This document shows, in pieces, positions 48,394-58,619 of a stretch of DNA of 64,000 nt. The stretch comes from Melastoma dodecandrum (lineage: Eukaryota > Streptophyta > Magnoliopsida > Myrtales > Melastomataceae). Position 1 is the stretch's first letter. Each line of letters opens with the position of its first letter. A program made the translations under genes and the position numbers. The stretch lies in assembly GCA_029817715.1 (NCBI GenBank), contig JARUPY010000473.1:6324001-6388000 (forward strand). The letters are read 5' to 3'. The notes under the pieces were generated by a model. That model was not told where the DNA came from. It worked only from the letters and a program-made list of their open reading frames with translations, and ran no database searches.

Positions 48394-49241
48394 TGCAGCC
48401 TCTTCCTCTGGTTCTCCCCTTCAGGGTCTACCACTTGGATTGGCTCGCCAATCATGGCCTTAAACTTAGCCTCTTCTTCAGCATACTGTGTTTCCATATC
48501 CTCTTTCTGTTCTTCCTTGCTTTGTAACAAAGCCTTGTAGGATTTCACAGCTTGATTAATGGAAATTTTCTGCTTTTTGGCTAAGTGATTTCGGCAGTAG
48601 TTAAACTGCTCCATGGTCAAAGGAGACCACCAAGGTTCTTCAACCTTCCCGTCCTTCTTAGAACCATCCTTTGCATAATCATCCCTCTTGGGACCAGAAG
48701 ACTCAAGCCTCTTGGCTTTCCTCTTCTTCCTGGCCTTCTCTTCTGACTCGACTTTTGCCTTGTCTTTCAGATCTGCCATTTTCACATCTCTTCTGGAGTT
48801 GGTAGTACCTTTCTCCTTCAGATCTGTCTTCCCCTCTTGGGAAACTCTCGCTTTCTCCTTGGGATTGGTTGTTACCCTTCCCTTAGATCCAGCCATCTCC
48901 TTCTGGGATTTTTTCGCCTTTCCCTTAGATCTGGCCTCAACCTCCTTGGGATTAGCCATCTCCTTCTGGAGATCTGGTTTCACTTTACTCTCGGAGTCAG
49001 CTTTTGCTTTCTCCTTAAGTTCAGCCTTCCCCTTCTGGGAATCCGCAGTTTTCAGCTTCTTGGGACATTCGTAAGAACGATGTCCTAGCTGTTTGCACTG
49101 CCAGTAGAGAACTGCCGCCTTCGTTCCTGAAACGGAACCAGCATCGCTATGCTCACCATCTCCCTTATTAGGACATACCTTTCGGGAATGTCCCTCCTTC
49201 TTGCATCCCCAGCATATCTTTCTCTTTGCAGCAGGATCCAT
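48297..49241 (-). CDS. Viral Lys-rich zinc-knuckle protein, 314 aa
   Basis: The first ATG is at 49241 (MDPAAKRK); the frame is open a little further upstream. It starts with a complete knuckle C-x2-C-x4-H-x4-C (CWGCKKEGHSRKVC), then a second one whose first Cys is Tyr (YWQCKQLGHRSYEC). About 150 residues of degenerate Lys/Glu/Ala-rich repeats (KAKADSESK, KEKARVSQ and similar) follow, and then a helical C-terminus (MEQFNYCRNHLAKKQK). This looks like an RNA- or DNA-binding protein. It overlaps the end of the polyprotein by 74 nt and the next ORF by 97 nt. I know no caulimovirid counterpart with this layout. Confidence 0.7.
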   Translation of the reverse strand: MDPAAKRKICWGCKKEGHSRKVCPNKGDGEHSDAGSVSGTKAAVLYWQCKQLGHRSYECPKKLKTADSQKGKAELKEKAKADSESKVKPDLQKEMANPKEVEARSKGKAKKSQKEMAGSKGRVTTNPKEKARVSQEGKTDLKEKGTTNSRRDVKMADLKDKAKVESEEKARKKRKAKRLESSGPKRDDYAKDGSKKDGKVEEPWWSPLTMEQFNYCRNHLAKKQKISINQAVKSYKALLQSKEEQKEDMETQYAEEEAKFKAMIGEPIQVVDPEGENQRKRLQWSVSNISTSEVLTQHWKVIWKRKKALRKQFL

Positions 49242-52200
49242 CTGCAGAGTTTTTAGAAAGAGAGGTGTTTGCAAGTTCTCTAGAGAGAGAGTCAGCTATT
49301 ATGTTGTGGTCGGACTTAATGTATTCGACCTCATATTTATAATAGCTTAATTGTTCCTGCAACCTTAAGAGTCTAGTTTGCCTAGCTTCCTTAAGGTTCA
49401 GACTCATAAACCTTTTTACATAGGTTGAGTCAGATCGCACTAAAAATGCTTTCGGTGCCAAAAAGATGTAAAAAGCCTTTATTCCGTATTTTAAGGCTAA
49501 TACTTCCTTTTCGTGTATCGGGTATCGTAATTCGTACCCCTTGAAACTTCCCGACCAGTATTTACATACCGGTTCTGGTTTTCGTCCTCTAATTTTGAGG
49601 ACTGCTCCCCAATAATTTTCAGAAGCATCAACTTCCAAGACTAACTCGTCCTTATCAGAAGGTAGCGCAAGTTGTGGCAAATTTTTCACCTTTGCTTTAA
49701 TCCTTCTAATGGATTGAGTATCTTCATCTTCCCATTTCCAAGGATTTATAGAAGAGGTTTTCTTCGCAATCCTACTTAAATCTCTGGAAAGATCTTTCAC
49801 AAACTTTCTTGCATAGTTAGCGCATCCACAAAATCTTTGGACTTGCTTTCTATCCTCAAGTCTGTCAGGAAAGTTAATTATTTTCTCAGCAATATGATTT
49901 TGCAGTTTAATTTTTCCCTGCTCAATCTCCATGCCTAGAAAGTTAACTGATTCCTTAAACCACTCTATCTTCTTTTCTGATAGAATCATACCTTCTCGTC
50001 GGAAGATATCAGTCACCTGATCAAGGTGTCTCATGTGTTCATCTTCAGTCTGACTGTAGATTAGCACATCGTCAATATAGACCGCACAAAATTTTCGGAC
50101 CTGCTTAAAAGCATTATCCATTTTGCGCTGAAACACGCCTGGAGCATTCTTCAGACCGAATGGCATAACCAACCATTCAAACATTCCTCGCGGAGCATTG
50201 AAGGCAGTTAGAGGAACCGACTCTTCTTCCATTTTGACTTGCCAGTATCCACTTTTCAAGTCAAATTTAGAAAAGTACTTTGGTTGACTCAGGCTAATCC
50301 TATCAATAAGATCTCCCGCAGTTGGAATCTTATAGCCATCGTCCTTTGTAGCTTTATTAAGCTGACGATAATCTATAACCATTCGTGCTTTGCCTCGCAC
50401 CTGCTCGGCATGGTTAATTACCATAAAGGCTGGACTAGAATGCGGACTGTAACTGTCCCTAATCAAACCCTTTCCAAGCAACTCAGGAATTTGTTTATCA
50501 AACTCCTCAACCATCTCAGCCGTATACGTAATGTTTCTGGCTCTTATAATGGTTCCGGGATCTTTCAACTCCAATTTAGCCTTTAGGCCATTTCGAGTCC
50601 ATAACTTCAGCGGATCTTCACTAAAGTTATCGGCCAGTTTTATCAGGAACTTATCCCATTTCATCCCTGTTAACTTTACAGCCATGCACACTTCTTGTTT
50701 TAGAAACAAGTCGTCATACCAGTTAGAACTCTTGGTATTCGTTGGAGAAAACAGGGTTTGTTCCCCTGAATTGTTCTCATCCAACCGTATATCACCACAT
50801 TGAGCTCGCACTCTGAAAGCTCTTTCACATGGGATATCACCACAGTATTCTGTCCGTTTTACCGGATAAAAACCAAATTTTAACCGAAATCTAGGCTCTT
50901 GCAGAATACTTATTTTTACCCCACCTATGGAAACATCATTTTCATTCTGCACAAAAGGAAGGTTTTTCTTCTGTCCCTTCAAAAAGGCGTTACCAATAAT
51001 GATGTCGGCCTCTAGTAAAGGATGTGCAAGAATCTCTTTAATGATGAACTTTTGTCCACCAATAAAGACAGGCACGTTGCTTGCCTTATGACCAACCATT
51101 GTGGCCATACCATCGACGTTAACCATGTGGATGGGTTTCTGTAGTGGTTCCCACCACTTATCTGGCAGAGCATTGAGTCTAGCACAAGTTATGCTACACC
51201 CAGTGTCTATCAACGTATCTAGAGAATACTCATAGTATCCAGGAAATTTGAAAGTTAGAGCCACATATGTGCTCATATCTTCCTTCCTAACACTAAACCC
51301 AATATTCTCAGGTACACTTTGGGATGGTTCTATCATCCTCCAGATATCGTCTATTGCAATAGACCTTTGTTTGGCTATATGTTCAATAACCTTACAAACT
51401 TCAGGAATCTCAGATAAAGAGCTACCAGTATTAGTTACTCTTAACATCCGTATAGACTCCTCTCTTGGTTGATCTACAGGGTCTTCATAGACTGGTAATG
51501 ATACCTGTCTATACCCTACGATTCTACCCGTATGTTGAGACGGATTTCTTGAATCAACAGATCTTCGAGACATTTCTTCTATTAGTGGAGGTGCACTTGC
51601 AACCTCTGGTCGAGAGACTATTACGTCTTCTCCCACATCACTAGTTCTTGAAGAAACTTCAGAGGGCGTTCTATTGAACGGCTCTCTCAGGATTGGCATC
51701 CTCACAGGTAAATGCCTGCCAGCCCTTTCGCTAAGCATAGGCAAATGCCTATCAGCTCTTTCACTAACCCTTGACGGATCTCCTAACATAAGAGTAATTT
51801 CATTACCCCTCTGTCGGATGTTTTCCGCACTAATGGGCCTAGAGCTACTACCAGGTTCAGTCATAACCCAACTCCTTGGCCAGGTTAATTCCAATGGATT
51901 CACCTCACGCATATGGAACTGTTGGTAGTTGCTATGACCTTCCTCGAACAACTCTGTAAGTCTCGAGATGTTCCTCACACCAGGACTAGTAGTATTTACT
52001 AATCGGTAAATTACCCTAGTGTGATACGCCAAATATTTGGCCTGGGGATTCATACGATCCATATTCATCGACTTGATTCTTAAAGTCAATGAAGTCCCCA
52101 AACAACGATCGTTCAAAGCCATCATAAAGTTTGGATGGACTTGGAACCATACAGGGCCATGTGCTAAATTGGCCTGTACTCCTGATATCAGCTGATTTCT

Positions 52201-54087
52201 AAACTCTCTCCATCGTTTATCGATCACTGCTGCTACCACAGGACTATCCGCTGGTAAATGGAACAGCGGTACTAGCCCTATCTGGATCAACCCAATGTGT
52301 ATATAGTTATATACACCTCTCGCGTTACGCATGGTATCTCTTATGCGCTGTACATTCAAGAGTGGGATATCCAAAGTCTCAAGCTCAGTGCTCGTGACTT
52401 GTGCCGTCGCTTCGGTCTGCGAGATATCTATTGTGGATCGAAACCTAAATCTCGATACTTCATAAATTTCTCTCGCATTGACATTTGGCAACCTCCATTC
52501 CAGAATTGACTGGGATGGATCTTCGTACTGGTGGGTTTCCTCCAGTACCTGATTCGTTGTTTCCAAAGGAACCAACTCATCACCATCTCCTTCCCTCTCT
52601 GCTCGCATCATGAACAGATGTTCGGTCCAGAGATCAGAATCATCATCTGAGTCTGTATCATAATTAGACACAACCTCATATATAGATTCTACTTCCGAGT
52701 CTAAATCGGAAATGTCCTGCTCATCGATAGGTTCGTAAGCAAGAACTTGTTCCTCATGACTCTTGTCCTCTAGGAAGACCATCCGGAGTCTTTCTCTCCT
52801 TTGGCTCTTCTTCGGACAACTATCCGCTTTGTGGTCTTTTGAACCGCAAAACCAGCAGCAATTACAACTACTCAAAGGTTTCCCTTTAGGACATTTAGGC
52901 TCTCTGCCATGCTTTCTCTTGAAGGCATCGATCCTATCTTTATCCTTCAGGTTATCCCTTCTCCTCACAAACCTTCTTGGTTTGTAAGCAGGACTTCCCC
53001 TTTGCTTACGCTGGACGTCCTTCTTGGGCCAAACTTTCCTTTTGTTGTACCCAACAAACTTCCTCTTACGAGGAAAGTTCCTTCTCTTCAAAGAATCTCC
53101 TGGAGTACTGCGAGTATCGCATCCATACCTTCCAGGCACGTACTCTATTTGAGAACAACAGCTCTTGTTCAGGTAAGGTAGCTTCTTAGCTGCCTCTTTT
53201 ACCTGGAGCTCAGTACATGCTTTACGCATTGCGTACTTTACCGCCTGAATTTTTCCTCCGAGTCCAGAGACAATCTTCTCCTCACTCAGAAGTAATTCAT
53301 AGGCCTTTTGCGCAACTTCCGGCCAAGGTTCTGGAAGTTTTGCAAAAAAGGTTCCTAATATGAACTGTTGTGATACTACATCCAGATTGTAATAATATTT
53401 CTGGAATTCACACACGTAGCTATCAAACCAGCACATATCACAGATCTGTAGTTTAACCAGAGCGGTCAATGACTGCTCTTTTTCCACCGTCTCAGTGGAT
53501 AACGAAAAACCACAGAACTCACGTTTCAGGGCATCAGCGATTATTGCCAATACCCCGTCAACCGTCAGCGCTTGATCTATCTTTTCCTTAATGTCTGTGT
53601 GCGCCACTAAGGTTTTCCAGTATTTTTGCGCTGTACCCATGAGGGCTGCCACACACAATTCATAGACTGCTCCAGGAGGAACTCCTCCTGCTGACGCCGT
53701 CATCCGAATAAGTGATAACCACTCATCTATCTTTTCAGATACGTGCTTCTCATAATCAATGTCTATAAAAGCACCAGGGGTAATTATTGGCTTTAGAATA
53801 TTATCCCTTGGGACAAACTCTTGTTTAGTCCGATGTGGGTAATCAGGCCTGTAAATTTCCCTCTTCGCAGTTACCAGTTCATTAAACGTTCTGTTGTCTA
53901 AATGAACTGGGGTATCTTCTGCCAGACCTAAGGCTTTCCTTAAGTCTTTTGCCAACTCCCCACTTTGGGAGTTCAAGTTTGCACTTCGCTTTTGTGAGTC
54001 TGAAATGAAAGGAGCTACTGACTCTCTATACATCTCATCCACACTCTTGCCTTGATTCTGTTTGTGATTTCTCCCTCCCAGATTCAA
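49168..54087 (-). CDS. Caulimovirid polyprotein: capsid-like, movement protein, protease, RT, RNase H
   Basis: Open for 1639 codons. The frame opens before 54087 on non-ATG codons; the first ATG is codon 19 (54033), giving 1621 aa. Domains by approximate residue: capsid-like region 100-330; Lys/Arg-rich stretch 335-400; zinc knuckle CWFCGSKDHKADSC near 411-425; acidic segment 450-500; 30K-type movement protein about 580-700 (NYIHIGLIQIG, then ANLAHGPVWFQVHPNF); aspartic protease LIDTGCS near 955; reverse transcriptase with FGLKNAPGVFQ and active site YIDDVL near 1335; RNase H with LEVDAS near 1480 and SDHNIIADSLS near 1590. No integrase. It would cleave itself, package and reverse-transcribe the pregenomic RNA, and mediate cell-to-cell movement. 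Capsid before movement protein is unusual. No stop interrupts it. Confidence 0.9.
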   Translation of the reverse strand: MNLGGRNHKQNQGKSVDEMYRESVAPFISDSQKRSANLNSQSGELAKDLRKALGLAEDTPVHLDNRTFNELVTAKREIYRPDYPHRTKQEFVPRDNILKPIITPGAFIDIDYEKHVSEKIDEWLSLIRMTASAGGVPPGAVYELCVAALMGTAQKYWKTLVAHTDIKEKIDQALTVDGVLAIIADALKREFCGFSLSTETVEKEQSLTALVKLQICDMCWFDSYVCEFQKYYYNLDVVSQQFILGTFFAKLPEPWPEVAQKAYELLLSEEKIVSGLGGKIQAVKYAMRKACTELQVKEAAKKLPYLNKSCCSQIEYVPGRYGCDTRSTPGDSLKRRNFPRKRKFVGYNKRKVWPKKDVQRKQRGSPAYKPRRFVRRRDNLKDKDRIDAFKRKHGREPKCPKGKPLSSCNCCWFCGSKDHKADSCPKKSQRRERLRMVFLEDKSHEEQVLAYEPIDEQDISDLDSEVESIYEVVSNYDTDSDDDSDLWTEHLFMMRAEREGDGDELVPLETTNQVLEETHQYEDPSQSILEWRLPNVNAREIYEVSRFRFRSTIDISQTEATAQVTSTELETLDIPLLNVQRIRDTMRNARGVYNYIHIGLIQIGLVPLFHLPADSPVVAAVIDKRWREFRNQLISGVQANLAHGPVWFQVHPNFMMALNDRCLGTSLTLRIKSMNMDRMNPQAKYLAYHTRVIYRLVNTTSPGVRNISRLTELFEEGHSNYQQFHMREVNPLELTWPRSWVMTEPGSSSRPISAENIRQRGNEITLMLGDPSRVSERADRHLPMLSERAGRHLPVRMPILREPFNRTPSEVSSRTSDVGEDVIVSRPEVASAPPLIEEMSRRSVDSRNPSQHTGRIVGYRQVSLPVYEDPVDQPREESIRMLRVTNTGSSLSEIPEVCKVIEHIAKQRSIAIDDIWRMIEPSQSVPENIGFSVRKEDMSTYVALTFKFPGYYEYSLDTLIDTGCSITCARLNALPDKWWEPLQKPIHMVNVDGMATMVGHKASNVPVFIGGQKFIIKEILAHPLLEADIIIGNAFLKGQKKNLPFVQNENDVSIGGVKISILQEPRFRLKFGFYPVKRTEYCGDIPCERAFRVRAQCGDIRLDENNSGEQTLFSPTNTKSSNWYDDLFLKQEVCMAVKLTGMKWDKFLIKLADNFSEDPLKLWTRNGLKAKLELKDPGTIIRARNITYTAEMVEEFDKQIPELLGKGLIRDSYSPHSSPAFMVINHAEQVRGKARMVIDYRQLNKATKDDGYKIPTAGDLIDRISLSQPKYFSKFDLKSGYWQVKMEEESVPLTAFNAPRGMFEWLVMPFGLKNAPGVFQRKMDNAFKQVRKFCAVYIDDVLIYSQTEDEHMRHLDQVTDIFRREGMILSEKKIEWFKESVNFLGMEIEQGKIKLQNHIAEKIINFPDRLEDRKQVQRFCGCANYARKFVKDLSRDLSRIAKKTSSINPWKWEDEDTQSIRRIKAKVKNLPQLALPSDKDELVLEVDASENYWGAVLKIRGRKPEPVCKYWSGSFKGYELRYPIHEKEVLALKYGIKAFYIFLAPKAFLVRSDSTYVKRFMSLNLKEARQTRLLRLQEQLSYYKYEVEYIKSDHNIIADSLSRELANTSLSKNSADGSCCKEKDMLGMQEGGTFPKGMS

Positions 54088-54149
54088 TCTTTCGACTGGT
54101 TTTCCTGTTGTACTTTCCAGTCCAGAGGTGGCCTCGGCTTCAGGCCTTT

Positions 54150-54386
54150 TTAAACCTCTCTCTCTCTTTCCAGAGCGTCTAACATTGAATTAACAATGGA
54201 GCCTACTTCCTTTGCCATTTGGTTTCGGCTTTCTAGACTTTCATTGCTCCCCTGAATTGTTAGCTGAGTTAAAATATCATTTATACTCTTGCTAACTCCA
54301 AAAGGAGATAATCTAGCCTCTGGAATGAACTCCAATCTCGATGGAGTCCCAGAAGGATTTCCCGAATATTTTCCTTCTCCAGCCAT
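54150..54386 (-). CDS. Small viral ORF upstream of the polyprotein, 78 aa
   Basis: ATG at 54386, the first on the presumed leader transcript. The predicted product is soluble and amphipathic, with a helical middle (ILTQLTIQGSNESLES) and an acidic end. Its last codons overlap the upstream extension of the polyprotein frame, so translation of the polyprotein could rely on reinitiation or leaky scanning. No family recognised. Confidence 0.6.
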   Translation of the reverse strand: MAGEGKYSGNPSGTPSRLEFIPEARLSPFGVSKSINDILTQLTIQGSNESLESRNQMAKEVGSIVNSMLDALEREREV

Positions 54387-54560
54387 TTCAAGGACTTAAT
54401 TGACGAATTTGTCAAATTCTTGGGCTAAATTGATTTTTTGGAAAAAGACAAAAATAGGACCACCGTAAATTAGGAATTTCAGAAACTCCCACCGTAAACT
54501 CCCAATTCTTTTTTCCACTAGCTGTAAAAGGGAACTAGACTCAATATATAAGCCATATAA
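54387..54560 (-). promoter_or_regulatory. Promoter and leader in front of the viral ORFs
   Basis: The minus strand has TATA-like GGCTTATATATTG at about 54542-54554, then CCTTTTACAGCTAGTGG and two TTTACGGTGG words before the ATG at 54386. No primer-binding site is present between TATA and ATG here. A related copy lies inverted at 45890-46040. Confidence 0.55.
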
Positions 54561-56700
54561 GGCTTCCTACTAGGAGTGTTGGGAACTCATTCAGGTCTGC
54601 AGCGGCAATATAGAGAGCCCTCTACAATAGACTCAAGAGCATATAACCAAAGCATATGGTAGAAGTTACTTGCATCAAGATGGCACTTAACCCAATAATG
54701 AATCATCCTGATCATATGCTCCTACTATAGAATATAAATTTGGCCAACACACAAGATAAAACTAAATTCTTTCTGAGGTCCCCAATCTCTACTAAACATA
54801 CTCAGTTGTTGCTTGATATGTTACTAATCCTTGATTAAGTGTTGAACTGAAACTGATCCACGTCTAAAGGGTGAAAGCGAAGAGGAGCATCGTAGGCATG
54901 GCAGCTATTCAAGATTCAAACATCCTCAAGAGTAACAGATAAATAAAAACAATTGAAGACATGATCCCAAAATGACAAGAATTCAAAGCAGATAATGGGA
55001 TTGGGCTTCATATAAGAAGTAGGACGTCAATCATAGTAGAAATGTCCAGACGCTCCCAAACTTTATACCATTCTTCTTTCTCCAGACGTCTATCCAACCG
55101 TCAAACCCTATGTCGTTTCCCCACGACGGGAAGCAATGGAGATCCTTTATGTGAGCAGGGTTATGTCATCTTATTGGCCAAAAAGGCTTGTGTCTTAATA
55201 TTGCATGGCGAGTCTCGGTGTAGAGAATGATCACTCCTCGAGTTTGCCTCGTCCAGAATCATTAATGAAAAGGCACTATGCTTCGCATCTTGCCAACAAC
55301 GTCTCATCTCCATTGTCCAACTCGTGAGTAGTGGAGACAATTTGCTAGCCAGCATGAGTGGAGAGTATTGTGAAGGCAACACTATCGCGTGAGGTATGAT
55401 GCGAAATTTGAGGATTGACTTTTCTGGAGGATGGTTGACGCATAAGGGATTAAGCAAAGCAAAAGGATACTGGAGTTTTGGAGGCGAGAATGACGACGCT
55501 TTTGAAAGAGGTGAAAAGACAATGTCCCGCCTTCGGAGGGCTTTAAAGAAATAGGGGCAATATATTTCAATCTGAAAAATCTTCGGCCGTAAGTCCCCAA
55601 GATAGGAATGGGCCTGTGAATAGATTCAGGCCCCGGTACAAGAAGATCGTCTGGTTCTATCTATTTTGGCCTGTTGTCATCACTGATTAGATGTTAGTTT
55701 CACCCGAGCCTCTGTCTTTCTTCCATAATAGCAAATTCCGACCTTCGCTTTGTTGAAATCGCAGTCAGTTTTCCATTGTTCGTTTGATTTCAAGAGTTGC
55801 CCGGACTCCATTCTTCTCCCAATATTTAGTCGTTTCCGTTATTCGTTTATTCGAATATCTCACAGAAAAAAATGGCACCAACTCATTCGAACGAAAGACA
55901 TGGGTACTGCTTGAGCACACATACCACATGACGAAGAAGATAGTTGGGATTAAATGTGACAACATTAGGGAAGCGGAAGTGCCTCCATACAATTGGGATA
56001 TAATGGCAGGACACTCAACGTAGAGACCACTTTGAGATTTTAAGAAGTAGTTAATATTCAGAAGTATAAACATATTCTTACGGAGTATATGACACGCAAT
56101 CACAACCATATAAATTGAATTATCGCCTTATTCTTGCTTTTAGGCACTCTGTTACTTTTTTTTTTTGTGTTTACTTTGAGTATTATCATAACTTTTGTAA
56201 TTATTCTCTCTAACTAAGCATTGTATTTTTTTTACTTTTCTTATACGTTAAACCCATCTTGAACCAAATTCCAATCCTTGTATTTGTTTACCAAAGATTC
56301 CCACGTGTTTGCTAGTTGATTGTATTCTCGACGTATCATCGAACATCAAATATTCAAACGAGCAGCACATTTTATATATCATGTTTATATATAAAATTCA
56401 ACATTTCAAAATTCTCGAAATCACTAACTCGTGGTTGGCAACAGCGAGCTTAGAAAAACTAAAAGCAAATTCAATGTTCCCAACCACGAGTTTATAAAAA
56501 GAAATTAAACTTTTCGATGTAAACTGAAATCGTTTCCCACGGCGAGTTACACACGGTAGTAGAGAAATGTCCAAACATCTTGCCTTATTGATAAATTTAT
56601 TTCCCAAAATTACGGTAATAAGAACGGAGCTCTATATTTATCTGTCATCATAATGCCTTAGAAACCAATCAAACCCCTGTTGAAGAGACGGGACTGCACA
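54561..56700. other. No gene recognised
   Basis: Mixed sequence between the virus and the PER1-like gene. Frames of 60-115 codons occur (for example antisense 55765-56109), but none shows a domain I know. No LTR or tRNA seen. Confidence 0.35.
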
Positions 56701-56940
56701 ACTTGGATCACTTAACCAAGAAACCAGCAATACGAAGAACCATGTGTTTTTACCAAAGTCTACTAACAATAGTAGCAAGCATTTTGAATCGAGCAGCATG
56801 GATTAGACTACTTATATCTCAACCAGTTCTTTCCCCAAACGCCCGGGTAAAGAATGCCCAAAAGATTCCTAATATCACCACCTCTATCCCTGGTAATGGA
56901 CTATATGCCATCCGACTCGGCGAAGCCGGAAGAATAATAC

Positions 56941-58619
56941 TCACTTCTTTTTCTTAAGGAAAGTGAATGTCCGGAAGACGGCATCCTTCTTGATGAAGCT
57001 CCACCATAAGCACGTCAAGGGAATGGTCGTGGCGTGCCAGAGGGCGTGAGCATCAACCAATCCATGGTAAGGCGGGAAGTCATATATCTCTAGCAGCATA
57101 GCTGCAGCTCCCCCGATGACCACTGCCCATAACTTCCACCAAGATGGATGCCGGGATATACCGGGCCAGATAGCCCATACTAGAAGCTGGGCCACACCCA
57201 TTGCAATACATACTTTCATGTTCAAGCCTGCAATGAAACCTTTCGCTTGATATGTGATGAGGATAAACTTTATTGCATATTGTCAAATCATACCACTTCA
57301 TCCCTGCTCATGAAAACATGGGAAATGAAGCCTTGTGAACAAAAGCTTATTTATTGTAATCGAGCTGGTAGAAGTTGAGATAAAGAATATGTGTGGTCAC
57401 AAATGCGATGATAGGAGCTGCTAGCATCACCCTAGCAGCCTCATCTCTGACATTAAATGCTCTCAGTATTGCCAAAATGAGAGAATATCCAAGTAACGCA
57501 ACAGCAAAAGAGTAATCCAGCTTCTCCGTTATGTTCACATCTCTGTCAACACGTGGAACGATCAGAAAAATAAAAAAGAATACCAGATGAAGTACAAGCA
57601 ACACTGATGTCAACAGAAAAGACAGCAATCCAACTTTTGCACAAATACCCCCTCCAGGATTTCCCACTAACAGAGGCCGACTGGAAATGTCCAAGAAAAG
57701 CAATAAAAGGAGGAGCATTTTTCCAGGGTTCCCAAGTACATATATCTAAAGTCTATTTGTTCAGATATCTCATTGTTCTCCGATATCTCTGTCAAATCTT
57801 AGACTTTCTCTAGCAGAATCAACGAAGAAACAGAGAGATAGCCTACCGACTGTGAAATACTGCACTCCAGAACCACGAGCTAATTGACAATATCCCATAA
57901 ACAAGCCACAACACGGTGTACTCATAGTGAGTCCTCCCATCTGGTCTCAGAGGTAGCTTCTTGTAGACAAAGTTGTAGAACGATAGCAAGCCAAGAAAGT
58001 GGATAAAGAGATTCAGAACAGAGAGAGCGACAGAGACAGGTTCCTGATCATGGAAGCTAAAACTGTGTTAGGGCAAGAGAATCAGCATGATTTTGATTAC
58101 ACCACAAAAAGATCATCGAGTCAGTGAACTGCAGAAACCTGTGCAACATAGATGCGGCGGAAAAAAAACTTTCCGTGATACTTAACAGGCCCCCGGCCGA
58201 GTAGGTGTCTCTCATCCTCCCTCAAGAGCATACAGTGGAAACGGCACTCGCTCTGGCAGTCCCAGACACGCCGCTCCAACATCACATGGATCGGCCTTGC
58301 TCAAACCCAGCGCCATCTCCGCACTGGAGGAAGCATTTGTCGCCCACACAGCCAGACACTCTGCACTGCTCCACAGAAGACCTATCCAGGCAAATCCAAC
58401 CCATTATCCGCGATCCATCCTTACGCACATCCAGGAGGAATCGACATCTCAAAAGGAGCAACAGCAGCCCTACTAATAGTTAGAAACCAGCATTGATCGG
58501 CCGTAAATCGAAGAAATCGCGTACCGGTAGGAAGGGTCGGCATCGCCGGGACCCCCGTTGACTGCTCCGACGACAAAGAGGAGGGAAGAAATGAGGAGGA
58601 GGAAGCTCCGATCGAGCAT
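56941..58619 (-). pseudogene. PER1/PGAP3-like GPI-anchor remodelling gene with two lesions
   Basis: Exons by similarity: 58619-58525 (signal peptide, MLDRSFLLLISSLLFVVG, then GDADPSYR), 58381-58139 (Cys-rich lumenal part, WDCQSECRFHCM), 58043-57847 (first membrane segments, LYGIL-type text ending WFWSAVFHSR), 57542-57355, and 57237-56941 (last membrane segments and the conserved HALWHATT). The family is a multi-spanning ER/Golgi hydrolase that remodels lipid on GPI-anchored proteins. Two faults are visible. Exon 2 changes frame near 58276-58289. The donor after LDY at 57355 reads ATAAATAAG instead of GTAAATAAG, so read-through adds NK and stops at 57347 before the catalytic His segment. The locus is a pseudogene, or these are sequence errors. 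Confidence 0.75.

Larger units (their letters stand above)
45890..54560 (-). mobile_element. Endogenous caulimovirid (plant pararetrovirus), near-complete
   Basis: Reading right to left: promoter and leader (54560-54387), small ORF, polyprotein with capsid-like, movement, protease, RT and RNase H regions, two overlapping 3' ORFs, intergenic promoter (46657-46668), coiled-coil ORF, primer-binding site (46091-46102) and an inverted copy of the leader (45890-46040). There is no integrase and there are no LTRs, and a 30K-type movement protein is present. This marks a pararetrovirus rather than a gypsy retrotransposon. Large frames are uninterrupted, so integration is recent or the locus is conserved. 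Confidence 0.85.

Noticed and set aside
49168..54087. Polyprotein as a Ty3/gypsy retrotransposon
   Set aside because: No integrase, no LTRs, a 30K-type movement protein, an intergenic TATA promoter, and the downstream ORFs fit a caulimovirid.
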